Shown here one piece after another: positions 1 to 8,042 of a stretch of DNA of 64,000 nucleotides. The notes below the pieces were generated by a model. The model was not told the DNA's origin, did not search any database, and was given only the letters and a program-made list of their open reading frames with translations. Position numbers and translations under genes: made by a program. Origin of the DNA: Ardenticatenaceae bacterium (lineage in GTDB: Bacteria; Chloroflexota; Anaerolineae; Promineifilales; Promineifilaceae); assembly GCA_020634375.1 (NCBI GenBank), contig JACKBX010000009.1, forward strand, positions 186,001 through 250,000, read 5' to 3'. Numbering within the stretch: the first letter of the stretch is position 1; the number at the start of each line of letters is the position of its first letter.

Positions 1-1
1 C

Positions 2-316
2 GAGCGGTTTATTAGCGATTACATGCCCCATTTTGAAGCCGACACGGTAGTCGAAGACGAGTTTGTCAATTACTGGACGGCGGAGCAGGAAGCGGCTCTG
101 AATGCGCTTTGCGAGGCTGAGGGTATGAATCGTGAGGCGGTGGATGCGTTGCTTAGGCGGTATCGGTTTACGGGGAAACGGCCGTTGCGGAATGATGTCT
201 TCGCCGCCCTAAACTTCAAGCCCAAAGTGCTAGAGCGCAAGCCGCTCTATGAGCGCATCATAGAAAAGCTCATCACCTTCGTCCACACCTTCGATGAGGG
301 CATGGGGGATTTGTAG
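2..316 (+). CDS. hsdR: Type I restriction enzyme R subunit, C-terminal end (partial)
   Basis: The frame is open to the left window edge, so this is the 3' end of a larger gene. About 105 residues are visible. The pattern of a short helical bundle, a 'YRFTGKRPLRNDVFAAL' stretch, 'KPKVLERK' and a terminal amphipathic helix with 'ERIIEKLITFVHTF' resembles the C-terminal helical domain of HsdR, which contacts the M subunits in the type I complex. The motor and nuclease domains lie outside the window. Fragments of this 3' end recur at 1138 and 1944. The assignment is from resemblance only; another DEAD/DEAH protein with the same tail is possible. Confidence 0.65.
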   Translation, partial: ERFISDYMPHFEADTVVEDEFVNYWTAEQEAALNALCEAEGMNREAVDALLRRYRFTGKRPLRNDVFAALNFKPKVLERKPLYERIIEKLITFVHTFDEGMGDL

Positions 317-375
317 GAGAATTAGATCCTTTGATGGGATAAGGAAAGAAAGTATGTTAAAGGAGATACAATAAG

Positions 376-1119
376 ATGTTTTGTATTCATTGTGGCAACA
401 CCCTTGAAGAAAATGCGAAATTCTGTGCCCATTGTGGTAAAGCCGTTGGCACAGCACCACAACCGCCTCAGCCACCCCGAAAACGTTCTCCCCAAGAATG
501 GGAATATACTTTTTATCGCTCTACTTGGAAACCAGGAAAAGGCGGGCGCTTTAACCTAGTGTTTGGTAAGACTGAATATGATGCCAGACTAATGCATTGG
601 GGTGGTGACGAGAGCTGGTTGATGCCTAGGCTGCAAAAATTCATAGATAATGGGTGGGAACCCGTGGGAAAAATTGGGCCGGGCAATTATCATTTTAGGA
701 AAAATCAGGATCGTCATGGCATTCATTGGCTTGAAGTACACACCTTTTTGGTTGAGTTCCGTCGTCCGACCAGGCCCCTGACCACACAAGAAACAGAAAT
801 TCTGGGCGTTTGGCGCGAGACTCATGATCCAAACAAGGGCTTTTTGCGAAAGTTTAGCAATGTTGTGTTTGACCAAAAAGTAAATATTGATCGGGCACGC
901 ATTGAGTTTTACAAAGACAAGCGATTCGAAAGTTTTAGGCGCGATGGCAAGCTTTCACGATCTGGTATCTTCTTCACAAATAAAGATGGTGGGATTGAGG
1001 TGATGTATAAGTATTCACCAGATTTTGATGGGGTAGTAGCTGTTGTTGAGGGTAAGTTGGTAATGCAGCGAAATAATAAGGGTTATGCTAAAGACGGCGA
1101 ATATGAACGGGTTCCCTAA
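376..1119 (+). CDS. Zinc-ribbon protein of unknown function
   Basis: 247 residues, preceded by an AAGGAG-type ribosome site at about 359-364. Residues 1-25 form a double-Cys zinc ribbon (CIHC...CAHC), the 'zinc_ribbon_2' type usual in small bacterial adaptor proteins. The remaining 200 residues are charged and aromatic-rich with no transmembrane segment and match nothing I recognise. It is more AT-rich than hsdR, has few ACGGCCGT sites and sits between two copies of the hsdR 3' end, so it is probably an imported cassette. Its role is unknown. Confidence 0.7.
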   Translation: MFCIHCGNTLEENAKFCAHCGKAVGTAPQPPQPPRKRSPQEWEYTFYRSTWKPGKGGRFNLVFGKTEYDARLMHWGGDESWLMPRLQKFIDNGWEPVGKIGPGNYHFRKNQDRHGIHWLEVHTFLVEFRRPTRPLTTQETEILGVWRETHDPNKGFLRKFSNVVFDQKVNIDRARIEFYKDKRFESFRRDGKLSRSGIFFTNKDGGIEVMYKYSPDFDGVVAVVEGKLVMQRNNKGYAKDGEYERVP

Positions 1120-1137
1120 TGTGAAAGATAGATGAAC

Positions 1138-1184
1138 AATGATGTGTTTGGGGCGTTGAATTTTAAGCCGAAGGTGAAGGGGGA
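1138..1184 (+). repeat. Duplicated hsdR 3'-end fragment, copy A
   Basis: 47 bp nearly identical to 1944-1990 (two differences). In frame it reads NDVFGALNFKPKV, matching NDVFAALNFKPKV of the hsdR end at about 193-232. At the nucleotide level it has diverged from the functional hsdR copy, so it is an older or foreign hsdR end. The frame continues to a stop near 1221. Confidence 0.75.
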
Positions 1185-1272
1185 GAAGGTGATGGGGCGG
1201 AACGGCCGTTTGGCGGGCAGGTAACTCAGTAAAGGTCATTTTTAATTTGGATAGTGTTCCAAAGGAGCGGAA

Positions 1273-1836
1273 ATGTCAGACGAACTGTGGGATATCCTAG
1301 ATAAAGTTGGTGTTATCACTGGTATTATTGCTTTTTTTATACCTATTATTGGATGGGTATTTAAGCAAATTACCAACAAAGGACCTAAAGAAAAGGATAT
1401 TATAGACCCACCGGTGGGCAAGCCTCAAACCCCAGGGGGCATCATCAAAGGCGCTTTTGGTGGGATAGCGCGTGGCGGTATGTATGGTGCAATCTTGGGT
1501 TTTATAGGTTTTGCCGTTGCCGGGGCAATTTTAGGCATCATCTTAGCCATTAAAGAAGGCCAGGCGGATGCTGTGGGGCTAGTGGTTTCCATTGTAATAG
1601 GAGGATTTTGGGGTGGCATTCTCGGCGCAGTGGGGCTGGCTTTTGTTGGCGCGTTAATGGGGATTATTGTAGCGTTAACTGGAGAGGTTCATATTTTGGT
1701 AAGCGTTCTCATGGGTATCGCTTTTAGTCTGATAATCGATGTAACAGGCAATGTCCCATGGAATGGCATTGCTGGTGTCATCACCGGGGCATTACTCGGT
1801 GCAATGCTAAATAATGCGTATGGGGCAAAAAAGTGA
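1273..1836 (+). CDS. Glycine-rich multi-pass membrane protein
   Basis: 187 residues with an AGGAG-type site just upstream (1263-1267). An N-terminal hydrophobic helix (residues 14-31) is followed by a polar linker and four long Gly/Ala/Ile-rich hydrophobic stretches (roughly 60-90, 100-120, 122-150, 155-180) with glycine-zipper spacing. This resembles small channel-like or glycine-zipper proteins. It lies between two hsdR-end duplications. A pore-forming or toxin-like role is possible but not shown. Confidence 0.65.
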   Translation: MSDELWDILDKVGVITGIIAFFIPIIGWVFKQITNKGPKEKDIIDPPVGKPQTPGGIIKGAFGGIARGGMYGAILGFIGFAVAGAILGIILAIKEGQADAVGLVVSIVIGGFWGGILGAVGLAFVGALMGIIVALTGEVHILVSVLMGIAFSLIIDVTGNVPWNGIAGVITGALLGAMLNNAYGAKK

Positions 1837-1943
1837 GGCATGGGTGACAGAAAGACATATAGTCAAACGGCCGTTCCTGCTATTTCCCCGCGCTGCGGCC
1901 GGTATTCCAGACCGAGCCACTCTAGCCCATAGCACCCCCGCAG

Positions 1944-1990
1944 AATGATGTGTTTGGGGCGTTGAATTTTAAGTCGAAGGTGAAGGGGGG
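1944..1990 (+). repeat. Duplicated hsdR 3'-end fragment, copy B
   Basis: 47 bp matching copy A at 1138-1184 except for a C/T change and the last base. It is followed by a separate 23-bp sequence that recurs after the next gene. Confidence 0.75.
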
Positions 1991-1992
1991 AG

Positions 1993-2015
1993 GAACGGCC
2001 GTTATGCGGCCGGGT
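1993..2015 (+). repeat. 23-bp direct repeat, left copy
   Basis: Identical to 2762-2784. Contains AACGGCCGTT followed by ATGCGGCCGGGT. The two copies bracket the 266-aa open frame like the boundaries of an inserted or duplicated cassette. Confidence 0.8.
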
Positions 2016-2030
2016 AAGAGAAGGAATCGT

Positions 2031-2750
2031 ATGAGCAATAAAGAGACATTTGAACTGGACGGCCGTAGCTATTACTGGTCTGGTGATGCCTGGCTAAATG
2101 CCCAAACTTACATAAAGCCCCCTGGTGTAGTACAACAAGAACTTAGTCGCCGTTATGGACATCGCGTAAACAAGCCAGAAACCAGCCGGAAGAAACAACG
2201 GCTTACTGCTGAGAGTAAAGGTATCCAGAAAACAATCGGGCCAATCATTGTTGATTTTATCTATCAACGTTACGCTGAGACCCATGATTATGTTTCTAGA
2301 GACGAAATCAGAGATTATTTACTGAGCCATCCTGAAGCAAGCGCTTTTCTGCGAGAGGCCTATGAACAAACGGAGGAGAAAAGGACTTTTGAATGGTACG
2401 TTGGCAACCAAGTAGACTGGCTTAGTGCTAATTATGAAAACCCTGATCGTTCTGAGTTTGAGCACTTGCTGGAAAAGGTTGATCTAGCTGACGGCAAAAA
2501 GGGGTATCGTCCTCAATGGCATTCATTTGCAGAGGGTACCGTTTATTTTCGTGACGAAGTTGTTGATGCTATCGAGCGGTGGCTTCCGGGAACGGGACGA
2601 GAAAAACGTGAAGGCAAGGAAGCAAATCTGGCAATTATCGCACAAGGGCCGGAAAAGATACGGTTTATGCCGCAGGGTGAGGGATGGGGACGCTCCGCTG
2701 GGAACGCGGCTTGCTGGGTGGATGCTGCTACTGGTGAGCGGTTGAAGTGA
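2031..2750 (+). CDS. Hypothetical protein in hsdR-adjacent cassette
   Basis: 239 residues from the ATG at 2031, which follows a GAAGGAA ribosome site; the open frame reaches back to 1950 through the repeats. Residues 1-80 are basic. The middle contains a possible winged-helix segment around IIVDFIYQRYAET...VSRDEIRDYLLSH. The C-terminus (GWGRSAGNAACWVDAATGERLK) is unrelated to anything I recognise. Predicted soluble. Flanking 23-bp repeats and the local AT content suggest acquisition as a unit. Confidence 0.6.
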   Translation: MSNKETFELDGRSYYWSGDAWLNAQTYIKPPGVVQQELSRRYGHRVNKPETSRKKQRLTAESKGIQKTIGPIIVDFIYQRYAETHDYVSRDEIRDYLLSHPEASAFLREAYEQTEEKRTFEWYVGNQVDWLSANYENPDRSEFEHLLEKVDLADGKKGYRPQWHSFAEGTVYFRDEVVDAIERWLPGTGREKREGKEANLAIIAQGPEKIRFMPQGEGWGRSAGNAACWVDAATGERLK

Positions 2751-2761
2751 AGGGTGAGGGA

Positions 2762-2784
2762 GAACGGCCGTTATGCGGCCGGGT
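2762..2784 (+). repeat. 23-bp direct repeat, right copy
   Basis: Exact match to 1993-2015, closing the cassette that holds the gene at 2031-2750. Confidence 0.8.
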
Positions 2785-2826
2785 GAATTCCCCACAATTG
2801 GAATCTAAGCAAGGGGAAGTAGTAAT

Positions 2827-3021
2827 ATGTTGCCAGGAAATTGGACGGAAATAATCATTTGGATGTTGGTAATCGCGTCACCGTTTATTTTGTTGATGAT
2901 TGTTGCTAGAGTACTGGAAGCTGGTTTGATCGAAATACTAAGCATGATCCCAGCATGGGTGCGCCTAATTGGTTTTGTGATTTTATTTATCGCATTCGGG
3001 TTTTGGGTTGGTTTGTGGTAG
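2827..3021 (+). CDS. Small two-helix membrane protein
   Basis: 64 residues with two hydrophobic helices (about 8-30 and 36-62) and a tryptophan-rich end. An AAGGGGAAG ribosome site lies upstream at 2810-2818. No family recognised. It is the last rightward gene before the convergent PIN pair. Confidence 0.55.
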   Translation: MLPGNWTEIIIWMLVIASPFILLMIVARVLEAGLIEILSMIPAWVRLIGFVILFIAFGFWVGLW

Positions 3022-3109
3022 TTATGTTTGAATATCAAGTAACTACAAATGACTGGAAAAAAGCCAAATATTGATTAGGTCTTTGGTTTCTAACAAGATA
3101 ATTTGAATA

Positions 3110-3619
3110 TCAATCAGTATCGATTGTGGGCTTAGGTTCGCTGGGTTCACAAATACTAAGACCGTCTAAAAGTGTATGGTATTTCCCACTCCATTTATCG
3201 TCATAAGTATGAACCTCTTTAAGAAGCCCTAAATTTTTATCAACCCAGGAGGCGGTTGCTAAATGAATAGCATCGGGGGGTTTGAGGCCAGTGATGCCAG
3301 CTGCTACAGCTCGACGCATCAGATCTCTCGCTTCATGCAAGATCACCGGATTGATATCAACAATTTTTACACCCCAGCTATACCAAAAATCTTGGATTTG
3401 AATGTCTACATTGGGATCGAGGGTGCCCGAATCCTTCTCCTCATTGCTCATTACTACTTCAGCAATAGATAGTGCTGAAGTGATAATCTCTGTGTTTCTA
3501 TGATTTTGCGCATCTTCCCAAATAGCCTGTATGCTGGGTACTCTGTCTAGATTGTCGTTTAGGTATGAAATAAAAACGCAACTGTCCCAATAGTAATATA
3601 ATTTCGACTTAGAAGGCAT
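3110..3619 (-). CDS. PIN-domain nuclease (VapC-like)
   Basis: 169 residues. An N-terminal WDSCVFISYL gives the first PIN acidic residue, SIAEVV the second, and PPDAIHLATA the third, in the order and spacing of PIN-domain RNases that cleave RNA with divalent metal. The start overlaps the end of the 263-aa gene by 11 bp, so the two are translationally coupled. VapC toxins usually follow a short DNA-binding antitoxin; here the partner is much longer, so this may be a non-canonical toxin pair or a defence module. Confidence 0.8.
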   Translation of the reverse strand: MPSKSKLYYYWDSCVFISYLNDNLDRVPSIQAIWEDAQNHRNTEIITSALSIAEVVMSNEEKDSGTLDPNVDIQIQDFWYSWGVKIVDINPVILHEARDLMRRAVAAGITGLKPPDAIHLATASWVDKNLGLLKEVHTYDDKWSGKYHTLLDGLSICEPSEPKPTIDTD

Positions 3620-4400
3620 CTCTGAACCGCCTCACTATTGTTTCAGAAGTCTCATCCCCCTTTTGGTAAGTGAGTACTCCTCTTAACGATAAAAACCTAT
3701 CCTCATCTGGCTCTTGCAAAAATCTAACATCACTAATATCGCGGATGGTGCGAGGTCTTCCTGAGAAAGCATCACGAGTTATATTGCCTGTAATTACAAC
3801 TCTTTTCCCCCACATATTGCGCATTAAATCTTCTTGCCCTTCTTGAAAATAACAACGAACGGCTTTTTCAAACAGCTCATCATATATAGTGACAACATTT
3901 CCTTGACGACTAGATACAGTTTCTGCAATCCCAATGACTTGCCCGAATGAATTAATTTCACTTGGTTGGAATCTAGTATCAAGGTTAGATAGACTTTCTG
4001 ATGTTATTTGGGATATGAGTTGACTACTACCCAAAAGGAGAGTGTCAATTTTGCCGTTTGGTATCCTGGCGAGATTATGAGCGATAGTCCGAATTTGTTC
4101 CCCATATGGAATCGCGCTGCCTTGCTCCAATTTTTGCCCAATCGTTTCGACAGCGCCGACAACATTTTCAATGATATCTACGTCATCCGAGTGCCCTTGC
4201 CACGTCAACACAGCAGGGCTTCCATATTCAAGAGTATCAAGTTCCCATTCGATAGTATCCTGACCTGCTATATCTTTGCTCAAGGCAACAACCAATTCGC
4301 TGAAGTGTCTAACAGCTTCAGAAAATACATCTATTTGAATATCACCTCTTAATTCAAGTTTGACGGTGTCATTAATCATAGGCGTAAGCCCAAATAACAT
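3609..4400 (-). CDS. Unknown partner of the PIN nuclease
   Basis: 263 residues, soluble, with the N-terminus reading like a ligand-binding alpha/beta domain and a C-terminal half rich in beta-strand-like segments (WGKRVVITGNITRD, LSLRGVLTYQ). It has no obvious ribbon-helix-helix, AbrB or Phd antitoxin fold. Co-directional and overlapping with the PIN gene, so the two probably act together, for example as regulator and nuclease. The start is uncertain; the ATG 24 bp downstream (MINDTVKLEL) is also plausible. Confidence 0.6.
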   Translation of the reverse strand: MLFGLTPMINDTVKLELRGDIQIDVFSEAVRHFSELVVALSKDIAGQDTIEWELDTLEYGSPAVLTWQGHSDDVDIIENVVGAVETIGQKLEQGSAIPYGEQIRTIAHNLARIPNGKIDTLLLGSSQLISQITSESLSNLDTRFQPSEINSFGQVIGIAETVSSRQGNVVTIYDELFEKAVRCYFQEGQEDLMRNMWGKRVVITGNITRDAFSGRPRTIRDISDVRFLQEPDEDRFLSLRGVLTYQKGDETSETIVRRFRDAF

Positions 4401-4686
4401 TAGTGTGTATTGGAGTGAATGCCATTTTTAGTTTCAGAATATTTCTTCAACGATGTTTTTGGATTGTTACTTGACAAAATACTACTTAATATAACGATTG
4501 TGCACTTATCATAATCCACCTATACACAGAACTCAAGGGTGGGGTCTCTAATTTATTCATTCCTAGTACTAAGGTACTATTTATTTGTAATGTGAAGTGT
4601 TTGAGTACGAATATTTTTCCCCTTGCCCCCAACTTCCCCCGTTTGTTATCCTGAAACCATAGAACGCATATTCTACGGAGGCAGCG
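4401..4686. promoter_or_regulatory. AT-rich divergent control region
   Basis: This 286-bp gene-free stretch separates the leftward PIN pair from the rightward methylase. It contains a TTGACA at 4471-4476 followed by TATAAC at 4490-4495 (spacing short for sigma-70, so doubtful). It also has a perfect inverted repeat TAGTAC-4-GTACTA at 4564-4579, a candidate repressor site. The AT content falls sharply at about 4620, where the methylase leader begins. Confidence 0.4.
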
Positions 4687-6030
4687 ATGACAACGAAAAC
4701 CCAAACGAAACGGCCGTTTGAACTAGCCTGGATTCCCCCCGGCTCGGCCGCACCCAACCCCGACCAATACGTCAATCACCCAGACTTTCAGCTAGACGCC
4801 CTGCGCGGCATCCTGTACGGAAACCACGCGCCAGGCTGGGCAGGCGCTACGCTCATCAACGAGCGCATCACCGAAAAGGGATGGGCAGAGGAGGAATGCG
4901 GCCACTTCTTCATTGACGGCCACGCCCGCGACCAGGTGGCGCAAGATGCCGGGGCCGAGGAAATCCCCGCCCTCATCGGCCAGTGGACGCCGGCCGAAGA
5001 AAAGCAGCTCATTGCCCTGATCAACCCCCTGGCGATGATGGCCCAGCCTGTACCCGAAAAACAACTGCAACTGCTAGAGGACGCAGCACGCCTGGCCGAC
5101 GACCCGGCCATCGTCAACGCCCTCAACGGCCTGGCAGCCGAGGCGAAATTGGCGATGGACGCGCTGTTTGAAGAGCCGCCAGCGAAGGACATCAACGCCG
5201 AGCCGCAGCTAGACCACGCTCAGGAACTGCGGGCGGAGTGGGGGACGGAACCGGGCCAACTGTGGCTGCTTGGCGAACATCGGCTGCTCTGCGGCGACAG
5301 CACCGACCCAGAGCAGGTGGCGCGGCTGATGAATGGGGAACGGGCGATTCTCTTTGCCACCGACCCGCCGTACCTGGTGGATTACGATGGCACGAACCAT
5401 CCCCACAAGTGGAATGCCAGCGAGGAGGAAATCGAGCGCAAGAACAAGGATTGGAGCGACACTTACAAGGACTGGGATAAGGCGGTCAATGGGGAGGGGC
5501 TGTACGATGGCTTTGTGAAAACGGCCGTTGAAGTCGCCATCGCGCCGAACGCAGCCTGGTACTGCTGGCACGCCTCGCGCAATCAGGCACTGATGGAAGA
5601 AGTGTGGCAGCGGTACGGCGCGTTTGTGCATCAGCAGATTATCTGGGCTAAAGACCGGCCGGTGCTAACCCGTTCCTGGTACATGTGGCAGCACGAACCC
5701 TGCTTCTTTGGTTGGGTGAAGGGAAACAAACCGCCGCGGGTGGCGGATGATTTCCCGGCAACGGTGTGGGTCATTCCCACTATCGCGCCCGGCCAAAGCA
5801 CCGACCATCCTACCTCGAAGCCATTGGAGGTCTTTGAAATCCCGATGCGGCAGCACACGCGGCCGGGGGATGTCTGCTATGAACCGTTCAGCGGCAGTGG
5901 CAGCCAGATTATCGCCGGGGAGCGGCTGGGGCGGCGCGTGTATGCGATGGAAATTGCGCCGGAGTATGTGGCGGTGGCGCTGCAGCGGTATCTGGATGCA
6001 ACCGGGGTGCGGCCGGAGGTGGGGGGGTGA
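4687..6030 (+). CDS. ParB-like / DNA methyltransferase fusion
   Basis: 447 residues. The first ~130 residues resemble a ParB/Srx-type N-terminal domain, as found on phage methylases. The C-terminal half is a class-beta amino-methyltransferase: DPPY (motif IV, about residue 233) precedes FSGSGS (the AdoMet-binding FxGxG motif, about residue 400), with a TSKP segment between. It methylates adenine N6 or cytosine N4 in DNA; the target is not readable from sequence. It is the first gene of the late arm, upstream of terminase. GGAGG lies 8 bp upstream of the ATG. Likely role: protecting phage DNA from restriction, possibly including the adjacent type I system. Confidence 0.85.
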   Translation: MTTKTQTKRPFELAWIPPGSAAPNPDQYVNHPDFQLDALRGILYGNHAPGWAGATLINERITEKGWAEEECGHFFIDGHARDQVAQDAGAEEIPALIGQWTPAEEKQLIALINPLAMMAQPVPEKQLQLLEDAARLADDPAIVNALNGLAAEAKLAMDALFEEPPAKDINAEPQLDHAQELRAEWGTEPGQLWLLGEHRLLCGDSTDPEQVARLMNGERAILFATDPPYLVDYDGTNHPHKWNASEEEIERKNKDWSDTYKDWDKAVNGEGLYDGFVKTAVEVAIAPNAAWYCWHASRNQALMEEVWQRYGAFVHQQIIWAKDRPVLTRSWYMWQHEPCFFGWVKGNKPPRVADDFPATVWVIPTIAPGQSTDHPTSKPLEVFEIPMRQHTRPGDVCYEPFSGSGSQIIAGERLGRRVYAMEIAPEYVAVALQRYLDATGVRPEVGG

Positions 6031-6031
6031 G

Positions 6032-6047
6032 TGTTCGCACGCGAACG
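6032..6047. promoter_or_regulatory. 16-bp palindromic site 1 (TGTTCGCACGCGAACG)
   Basis: First of seven dispersed copies of TGTTCGC-RY-GCGAACA in the prophage; one end base differs. Lies between the methylase stop and the terminase small subunit gene. Confidence 0.5.
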
Positions 6048-6120
6048 GGTGACTGAGATGTGATGTTTGTCAGGTGACACGGCGTTGAACCAACCCGAAC
6101 GCCTGTGCTACCATGAATAC

Positions 6121-6870
6121 ATGAACACAGACGGCCGTCCCCTCTGGGAGCGCCAGCCCTGGGACACCAACGCCAGCTACCAGGCGTTCAAAGACTACTA
6201 TCTCCCGGCCGAAGAACCCGGCCGGCTTCTCAAAGCATACCAGGAATACAGGCGTCAAAAGGGCGCGAAAAGGGCGTCTGAAAAAGTGCCCGGCAACTGG
6301 TCGCGCTGGTCGCGCGGCCGTCACCCCACCACTGGCGATCCCATCCCCGGCGCGGCCACCTGGGCCGAACGCGCCGCCGCCTTTGACGCCCACGTCGTGC
6401 AGCAGGAACTGAAAGCCCTCGCGGCCGAAAAGGCACGCAACAAAAAACAGCGCATGCGCGTGCTTGAAGGGGCACTGGCGCAGATAACCCTGGTGTGGAG
6501 CCAACTGGATTACCGGCCGAAACTGGACACCAACGGCCGTCTCGTCATCCCCGAACTGCCCAGCTTCCGCGACGCGACCAACGCCACAAAAGCCATTCTC
6601 AGCGAACTACGCACGGAATACGACGACGTGCCTGCGCAGACGGTGCAGTTGGCAACCAAAGACGGCCGTCCTCTCCCCATTACCGGATTACCTACCGGCT
6701 ACGATTTCACGGACTTAAGCGATGAAGAACTCCTCGACCGCATCCGCGAGCTGGAATCGCGTCGAACTGGAACAGTACCTGGCCCTGCTGCTGGAGCAGG
6801 AGCGCCGGGAACGGGAACAGACGCGGACCCGCTTGCAGGCAGCGCAGCAGACGTTGGCGCTGACGCCTAG
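6121..6870 (+). CDS. Terminase small subunit-like protein
   Basis: 249 residues from the ATG at 6121. The N-terminal PWDTNASYQAFKDYYLP and TWAERAAAFDAHV segments are of the type seen in phage DNA-packaging small subunits, which bind the packaging site and feed DNA to the large subunit. A central helical region may oligomerise. The last ~45 residues are Gly/Ala/Pro-rich because the 3' end overlaps the terminase large gene by 149 bp. An in-frame TTG at 6067 would lengthen it. Assignment rests on position and overall pattern. Confidence 0.65.
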   Translation: MNTDGRPLWERQPWDTNASYQAFKDYYLPAEEPGRLLKAYQEYRRQKGAKRASEKVPGNWSRWSRGRHPTTGDPIPGAATWAERAAAFDAHVVQQELKALAAEKARNKKQRMRVLEGALAQITLVWSQLDYRPKLDTNGRLVIPELPSFRDATNATKAILSELRTEYDDVPAQTVQLATKDGRPLPITGLPTGYDFTDLSDEELLDRIRELESRRTGTVPGPAAGAGAPGTGTDADPLAGSAADVGADA

Positions 6871-7645
6871 CGTCGTCGCCGATTTCGCCTGGCTGCATAT
6901 TACTGACGATCACGGCCGTCCCATCCGCCCGGCCGCGCACCATTGGCTGTGGCTGCACCTGATGTGCAACGACGACATCAAGAAGCTGCTGATTATCGCC
7001 CCGCCGGAATCGGCGAAGACAACCTGGGTGCTGGCTTACGTGGCGACGCACGTTGCCTTCTATCCCGAATGGCCGCGCATCTTGGCGGCCGTGTCTGGCG
7101 AGGTGGCGGCCAAGCGCAGCCAGTCCTTGCGGCTGATGGCGGAATCGGCCGATTTCCAGGCGACCTTTCCCGACATCAAGCGGGCAGTGGGTATGAAGTT
7201 TACTCAGGAGGAATGGAGTGTAGCGCCGCATGGCGGCCTGGCGCGGCCGGGACGTATCCACCCCACGCTGTTTGCGGTGGGCGTGGGCGGCAGCATCATC
7301 GGCAGCCGCGCCCGGCTGCTGATTGCCGACGACATCCTCGACCAGGACAACACGCGCACGGCTCACCAGCGGGAACTGGTACACACCTGGTTTCACAGCA
7401 GCTTTCTCTCGCGGCGCATGGCGCGAGTGGGCCGTGCGATTGTCATTGGCAACGCCTGGCATCACGATGACACGTATGCGCGGATGAAGGCGGCCGGGGA
7501 CTGGGTGGTGTGCCACATCCCGCTGCTGCATGAGGGCGGCGGCCCTGATGGGGCCACTGCGGTGTATGCCAATATTTACTATCCGGAGCGGTATGAGGGG
7601 GAGCGGCTGGGGACGGCCGTAGGGAAGGAAGTAAAACGAGATTGA
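6722..7645 (+). CDS. Terminase large subunit, ATPase half (split gene)
   Basis: 307 residues. PPESAKTTW (about residues 96-104) is the Walker A of a phage packaging motor and RLLIADDILD (about 197-206) the Walker B. These drive ATP-powered DNA translocation into the prohead. The frame stops at 7643-7645 just after EVKRD, where homologous terminases as I remember them continue into GPALWP and the nuclease domain. That continuation is found at 9986 in this window. Removing 7643-9985 would give a protein of about 549 residues, a normal TerL length. The split may inactivate packaging or create a two-piece enzyme. Confidence 0.8.
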   Translation: MKNSSTASASWNRVELEQYLALLLEQERREREQTRTRLQAAQQTLALTPSVVADFAWLHITDDHGRPIRPAAHHWLWLHLMCNDDIKKLLIIAPPESAKTTWVLAYVATHVAFYPEWPRILAAVSGEVAAKRSQSLRLMAESADFQATFPDIKRAVGMKFTQEEWSVAPHGGLARPGRIHPTLFAVGVGGSIIGSRARLLIADDILDQDNTRTAHQRELVHTWFHSSFLSRRMARVGRAIVIGNAWHHDDTYARMKAAGDWVVCHIPLLHEGGGPDGATAVYANIYYPERYEGERLGTAVGKEVKRD

Positions 7646-8042
7646 AAGTCCTACATGAGAAGAGCAAACTTCTTTGTTATACTGACAAAGGTCATAATCT
7701 GGCATTTTTCTCTCTGGTAGGAATGTCAATTTATGCCCTCAGCAAGTATACTTAACTATTTTAGGAGTCTCTTAATTAGACATTGACATTTGTATCTTTG
7801 TCCACTTAAAATAGCTTGATTCAAAAACACTTATAGTAAGTTTTTTGTAAAATTATATACTCTGCCTTTAATTCCAGTAATCTCATATCAGATTTTCTAC
7901 ACTTTACAAGATGGGCAGTTGATCTTTCAATCTTTATCAAAGGGATTATCTAAAATAATTTCTTGCTTATAAAGCTTTGAAGCTTTTGAATTCTCGTAGA
8001 CTGGAATGGGATTTTGGGGAGATGCCTGTTTAGGAAGGGGAA
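7646..8042. other. AT-rich gene-free leader of the terminase insertion
   Basis: 397 bp with no credible open frame, much more AT-rich than the phage genes on either side and without ACGGCCGT. A small inverted repeat (CTTTGT/ACAAAG) lies near 7670-7690. It probably holds the promoter for the gene at 8043. No intron-type conserved core was recognised. Confidence 0.5.

Noticed and set aside
4471..4495. Sigma-70 promoter TTGACA...TATAAC before the methylase
   Set aside because: The spacer is only 13 bp, well short of 16-18, so it is recorded only as a weak feature of the control region.
6707..7729. 340-codon leftward frame opposite terminase
   Set aside because: Arg/His/Gln-rich shadow of the terminase ATPase frame; the rightward frame has clear Walker motifs.
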